From the NCBI GenBank assembly GCA_964401615.1, contig CAYNZF010000088.1, forward strand, positions 1 to 7,177: a DNA stretch of 7,177 nt. The letters run 5' to 3'. The notes under the pieces are model-generated. The model was not told the origin of the DNA, searched no databases, and worked only from the letters and a program-made list of their open reading frames with translations. The stretch comes from JAXGQD01 sp964401615 (GTDB lineage: Bacteria; Bacillota; Clostridia; Saccharofermentanales; Fastidiosipilaceae). This document shows, piece by piece, positions 5,199-7,177 of this stretch. Made by a program: the position numbers and the translations under genes. Numbering within the stretch: position 1 is the first letter of the stretch; the number at the start of each line of letters is the position of its first letter.

Positions 5199-6175
5199 GA
5201 AAAAGTTTACGACTGATCGTGTCGACATTGGCTGCATTACTGATTTGCCTGACAATGCTCTCGCCGACTGCCCTGGCAGTGGAAAATCCCAGCGTGGAGA
5301 TCGCTGCTACGGTGACCCTGAGAGGTGCAGTACCTGACATCGATGAGACCTTTTCCATCAAGCTGGCCGCGGACGATTGGGAGAATCCGATGCCTGAGGG
5401 AAACCTTGAGGGTGTTTCAACTATAACGATCAACGGTGCCGGCCGCGTAGCTTTTCCCAGAATTTATTTTTCCAGGGTAGGGGTACATGATTACACGATT
5501 TGGCAGGAAGCCGGTCTAAATATCGATTGTTCTTACGATACGAGTGTCTACCATATGAGGGTCTTTGTGACAAACGCAGAGGCAGGTGGCTTGGAAGTCA
5601 CAACCGTCATATACAGGAACGATGAAACGGAAAAAAGTCCTGCGATCGTCTTTGACAATCTATACACCAAGCCAGACCCGGTGACACATGATCCACCGGT
5701 CGAAAAGCTGGTCGTAGGCGCAGGAGCTCCATCGGATGCGAAGTTCAGCTTTCAGATGAAAGCCATTACGCCTGCTGCCCCAATGCCTGAAGGCTCGGTC
5801 AATGGTCTCATGACGCGTACCATCATGGGCGCAGGCAGCTTTGAATTTGGTGATATGGAGTTCGAAGAAATCGGAACATATGTCTACGAACTGCGTGAGC
5901 TGCCGACCGACGCGAAAAATTTCACTTTCGACCCAACGCTTTACACCATAACGGTTAAAATTACCCGTGAGGGCAGTAAGCTGGTCAAGGAAGTGATCTA
6001 CACCAAAAACAACGGCACAGAGCCTCTCGAAAAGCTGGTTTATTCGAACACCTACAAAGCCCCGCCGCCACCGATCCCCAGAACCGGTGAGTCAACAACG
6101 GCTCTCCCGATCCTAGGGGCAGCCATGGTGCTGGGCGGTGTCGGTTTGACGGTAAAAAAGAAAAAATCCAAATAG
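5195..6175 (+). CDS. FctA-like minor pilin with proline stretch and IPRTGE anchor, probable base subunit
   Basis: This is a 326-residue secreted pilin. The signal peptide is about 1-28, with cleavage after ALA. Two FctA-like domains follow (about 33-158 and 165-288), each with the typical P-M-P-E-G turn, G-x-G-x-x-x-F strand and Y-x-Y or Y-T-I-x-x-E strand. Domain 2 has a full isopeptide set: K171, E235, N285. Domain 1 has E105 and N155, but the expected Lys position appears to be V40, so its bond may be absent. Pro290-Pro293 precede I-P-R-T-G-E (294-299), a hydrophobic segment and KKKK. This LPXTG-type motif differs from the xDTG tails of the other two subunits and suits housekeeping sortase A. 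A last-in-operon position, proline tail and different signal all resemble FctB, the pilus-anchoring subunit. The start overlaps the sortase stop (ATGA) with a strong AGGGAGG site upstream. It could alternatively be a separate wall protein. Confidence 0.87.
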   Translation: MRKSLRLIVSTLAALLICLTMLSPTALAVENPSVEIAATVTLRGAVPDIDETFSIKLAADDWENPMPEGNLEGVSTITINGAGRVAFPRIYFSRVGVHDYTIWQEAGLNIDCSYDTSVYHMRVFVTNAEAGGLEVTTVIYRNDETEKSPAIVFDNLYTKPDPVTHDPPVEKLVVGAGAPSDAKFSFQMKAITPAAPMPEGSVNGLMTRTIMGAGSFEFGDMEFEEIGTYVYELRELPTDAKNFTFDPTLYTITVKITREGSKLVKEVIYTKNNGTEPLEKLVYSNTYKAPPPPIPRTGESTTALPILGAAMVLGGVGLTVKKKKSK

Positions 6176-6222
6176 TTTTAACAAAAATAGCGCATCGTCA
6201 ACACGTAATGTGCCGCAGAATT

Positions 6223-6266
6223 AATGCTTCAGGCCAAGGCTCTGCCCCGGCTTGAGGCATTTTTTT
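6223..6266 (+). terminator. Rho-independent terminator of the pilus operon
   Basis: AATGCTTCAGGCC (6223-6235) pairs with GGCTTGAGGCATT (6249-6261) over 13 positions, with two G-T wobbles, around a 13-base loop that has its own small GGC/GCC pairing. Seven T follow at once (6260-6266). It lies 47 bases after the last pilin stop. The bases before the 5' arm are not a useful A-run, so it mainly works on the + strand. Confidence 0.9.
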
Positions 6267-6269
6267 ATG

Positions 6270-6287
6270 AAAGTCAAAAATGACTTT
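6270..6287. repeat. Perfect palindrome near the IS edge
   Basis: AAAGTCA (6270-6276) and TGACTTT (6281-6287) are separated by AAAA. It sits just after the operon terminator and 25 bases from the transposase stop, where the end of the insertion sequence should be. It may be part of the terminal repeat. The other IS end is outside the window, so this cannot be tested here. Confidence 0.35.
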
Positions 6288-6311
6288 GATTATCCTGTGG
6301 GAAATCAGCGA

Positions 6312-7177
6312 TTATGTCACCCACCAAGCCATGCCGATGCCGTATAAGTATTGGTCATCAGCAGGCCGACGCGTTTGATTAATTGTGCGAGTCTCCACAT
6401 CAGCTCCCGCTGTTGATTTCCTTAAAGGAGAGGTTTGAATCACTTCAGGGGTACAAATTTGTCCATTAATTTTGGCCTGTACACCGATGAGCTCACTATA
6501 CGCGACGATGAGAGGTTCATTGGAACGCACGGGCAACTTCTTGTTGTCAAGGTCGTAGCGAGGTAAACTCCAATGTTTGTTTTGAAAAGAAAAGCTCAAG
6601 GACGGGTCTAAACGACGAGTCACTTGGAAGGAAAAATCAAATTTCAACACTCGTTCCGGGGCAGGCGCGCTCCAAAACTTTTCTGGACTGGCTGCGGGGT
6701 TTGCAAAACGCTTGTTATAGGAGGCAATGAACTGTGGCAAGAAGGCATTCGCTTCTTTTATCGTTTGAATATTTTTCCGTTTGAGATCTTTCTTGAGGCG
6801 GTCATGGAGGGTTCGCCACAATCGCTCAATTTTACCTTTGGCTTGTGGGGAGTTTGCAATAATTACCGTCATGTGATGTGTTCTGGCTGCTCTTGTGAAG
6901 TTGGTAATCGTGGGGTCTCTGTCAAAAAGATCGTCTTCTACGGAGGAGGTTTTTTTCTTGTACGTAAAGACGGTTCTGCCATCAGCATATATCTGCCTGG
7001 GTAGGCCAAAACGTCTATTCATTTGTAAAATTAGTTGGGCATAACCGTAAAGACATTCTTCATGGCAGAACGATAAGGCCAGCACTAGACCTGTGGCGTC
7101 ATCGATGGCACCATGCAAATGCCATTTGCATTGAGCCGATGCGCTCCAAAATTCTGAGCTTGCATCAATTTGTACAA
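6312..7177 (-). CDS. ISNCY/IS1202-like DDE transposase, N-terminus beyond the window
   Basis: This is the C-terminal 288 or so residues of an rve-type (DDE) transposase. The frame is still open at the right edge, reading VQIDAS before LHGAIDDATG, so the gene continues outside. The first catalytic Asp is in QIDAS (codon 7164-7166), the second in IYADGRTVF, and the Glu in QAKGKIERLWRTL. The spacing and the phrases IDDATG and SPQAKGKIERLW, with TIKEANAFLPQF following, are characteristic of ISNCY-type transposases, and all three acidic residues are present. A TTG at 7118 is not the true start. The gene converges on the pilus operon from the other side of the terminator. The C-terminal end (RRPADD then YLYGIGMAWWVT) is less familiar than the rest and may have been altered. 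Whether the element is complete or active cannot be seen. Confidence 0.88.
   Translation of the reverse strand, partial: VQIDASSEFWSASAQCKWHLHGAIDDATGLVLALSFCHEECLYGYAQLILQMNRRFGLPRQIYADGRTVFTYKKKTSSVEDDLFDRDPTITNFTRAARTHHMTVIIANSPQAKGKIERLWRTLHDRLKKDLKRKNIQTIKEANAFLPQFIASYNKRFANPAASPEKFWSAPAPERVLKFDFSFQVTRRLDPSLSFSFQNKHWSLPRYDLDNKKLPVRSNEPLIVAYSELIGVQAKINGQICTPEVIQTSPLRKSTAGADVETRTINQTRRPADDQYLYGIGMAWWVT

Noticed and set aside
6624..7004. 126-codon + strand frame inside the transposase region
   Set aside because: It is the mirror of the DDE transposase frame, which carries intact catalytic motifs.

Overview
The window carries one complete sortase-assembled pilus operon on the + strand (about 234-6175), closed by a strong rho-independent terminator (about 6223-6266). 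It is followed by the 3' part of a convergent ISNCY/IS1202-like DDE transposase gene on the - strand (6312 to the window edge). The host is a Gram-positive bacterium of the Bacillota. The evidence is LPXTG-type cell-wall sorting tails, a class B sortase, Cna-B/FctA pilin folds and purine-rich Shine-Dalgarno sites. A clostridial anaerobe is my best guess from overall style and mid-range GC, but nothing here fixes the genus.

Layout: a 5' leader with a weak promoter candidate and small hairpins (1-233); a large tip-adhesin-like protein with signal peptide, Thr-rich heptad stalk, an unrecognised N-terminal domain, two Cna-B domains and a DUF7601-like domain (234-2234); a small cytoplasmic coiled-coil protein (2249-2593); a signal-peptidase-I-like protein whose catalytic Ser and Lys are replaced by Asp and Gly, i.e. 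SipA-like (2586-3134); the probable backbone pilin with an FctA-like and a DUF7601-like domain (3216-4289); a class B sortase (4404-5198); and a two-domain FctA-like pilin with a proline stretch and a canonical IPRTGE signal, probably the wall-anchoring base subunit (5195-6175).

The order adhesin - SipA - FctA-like backbone - class B sortase - anchor pilin is the order of the Streptococcus pyogenes FCT-3 pilus (cpa-sipA-fctA-srtC2-fctB), with one extra small gene between the adhesin and SipA genes. By analogy, the sortase joins subunits carrying the unusual xDTG sorting motif (adhesin and backbone) with help from the inactive SipA. The housekeeping sortase, encoded elsewhere, would then fix the IPRTGE base subunit to peptidoglycan. 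Isopeptide-forming Lys/Glu/Asn triads can be assigned in six of the seven Ig-like domains.

Tightly coupled genes (14-bp gap, 8-bp and 4-bp overlaps) alternate with two structured intergenic gaps on either side of the backbone pilin gene. This could let the backbone be made in larger amounts than the assembly proteins. The most interesting points are the xDTG sorting signals, the convergent or shared dead-peptidase chaperone, the extra DivIVA-reminiscent small protein, the Cys-free novel tip domain and the large hairpin between the backbone and sortase genes.
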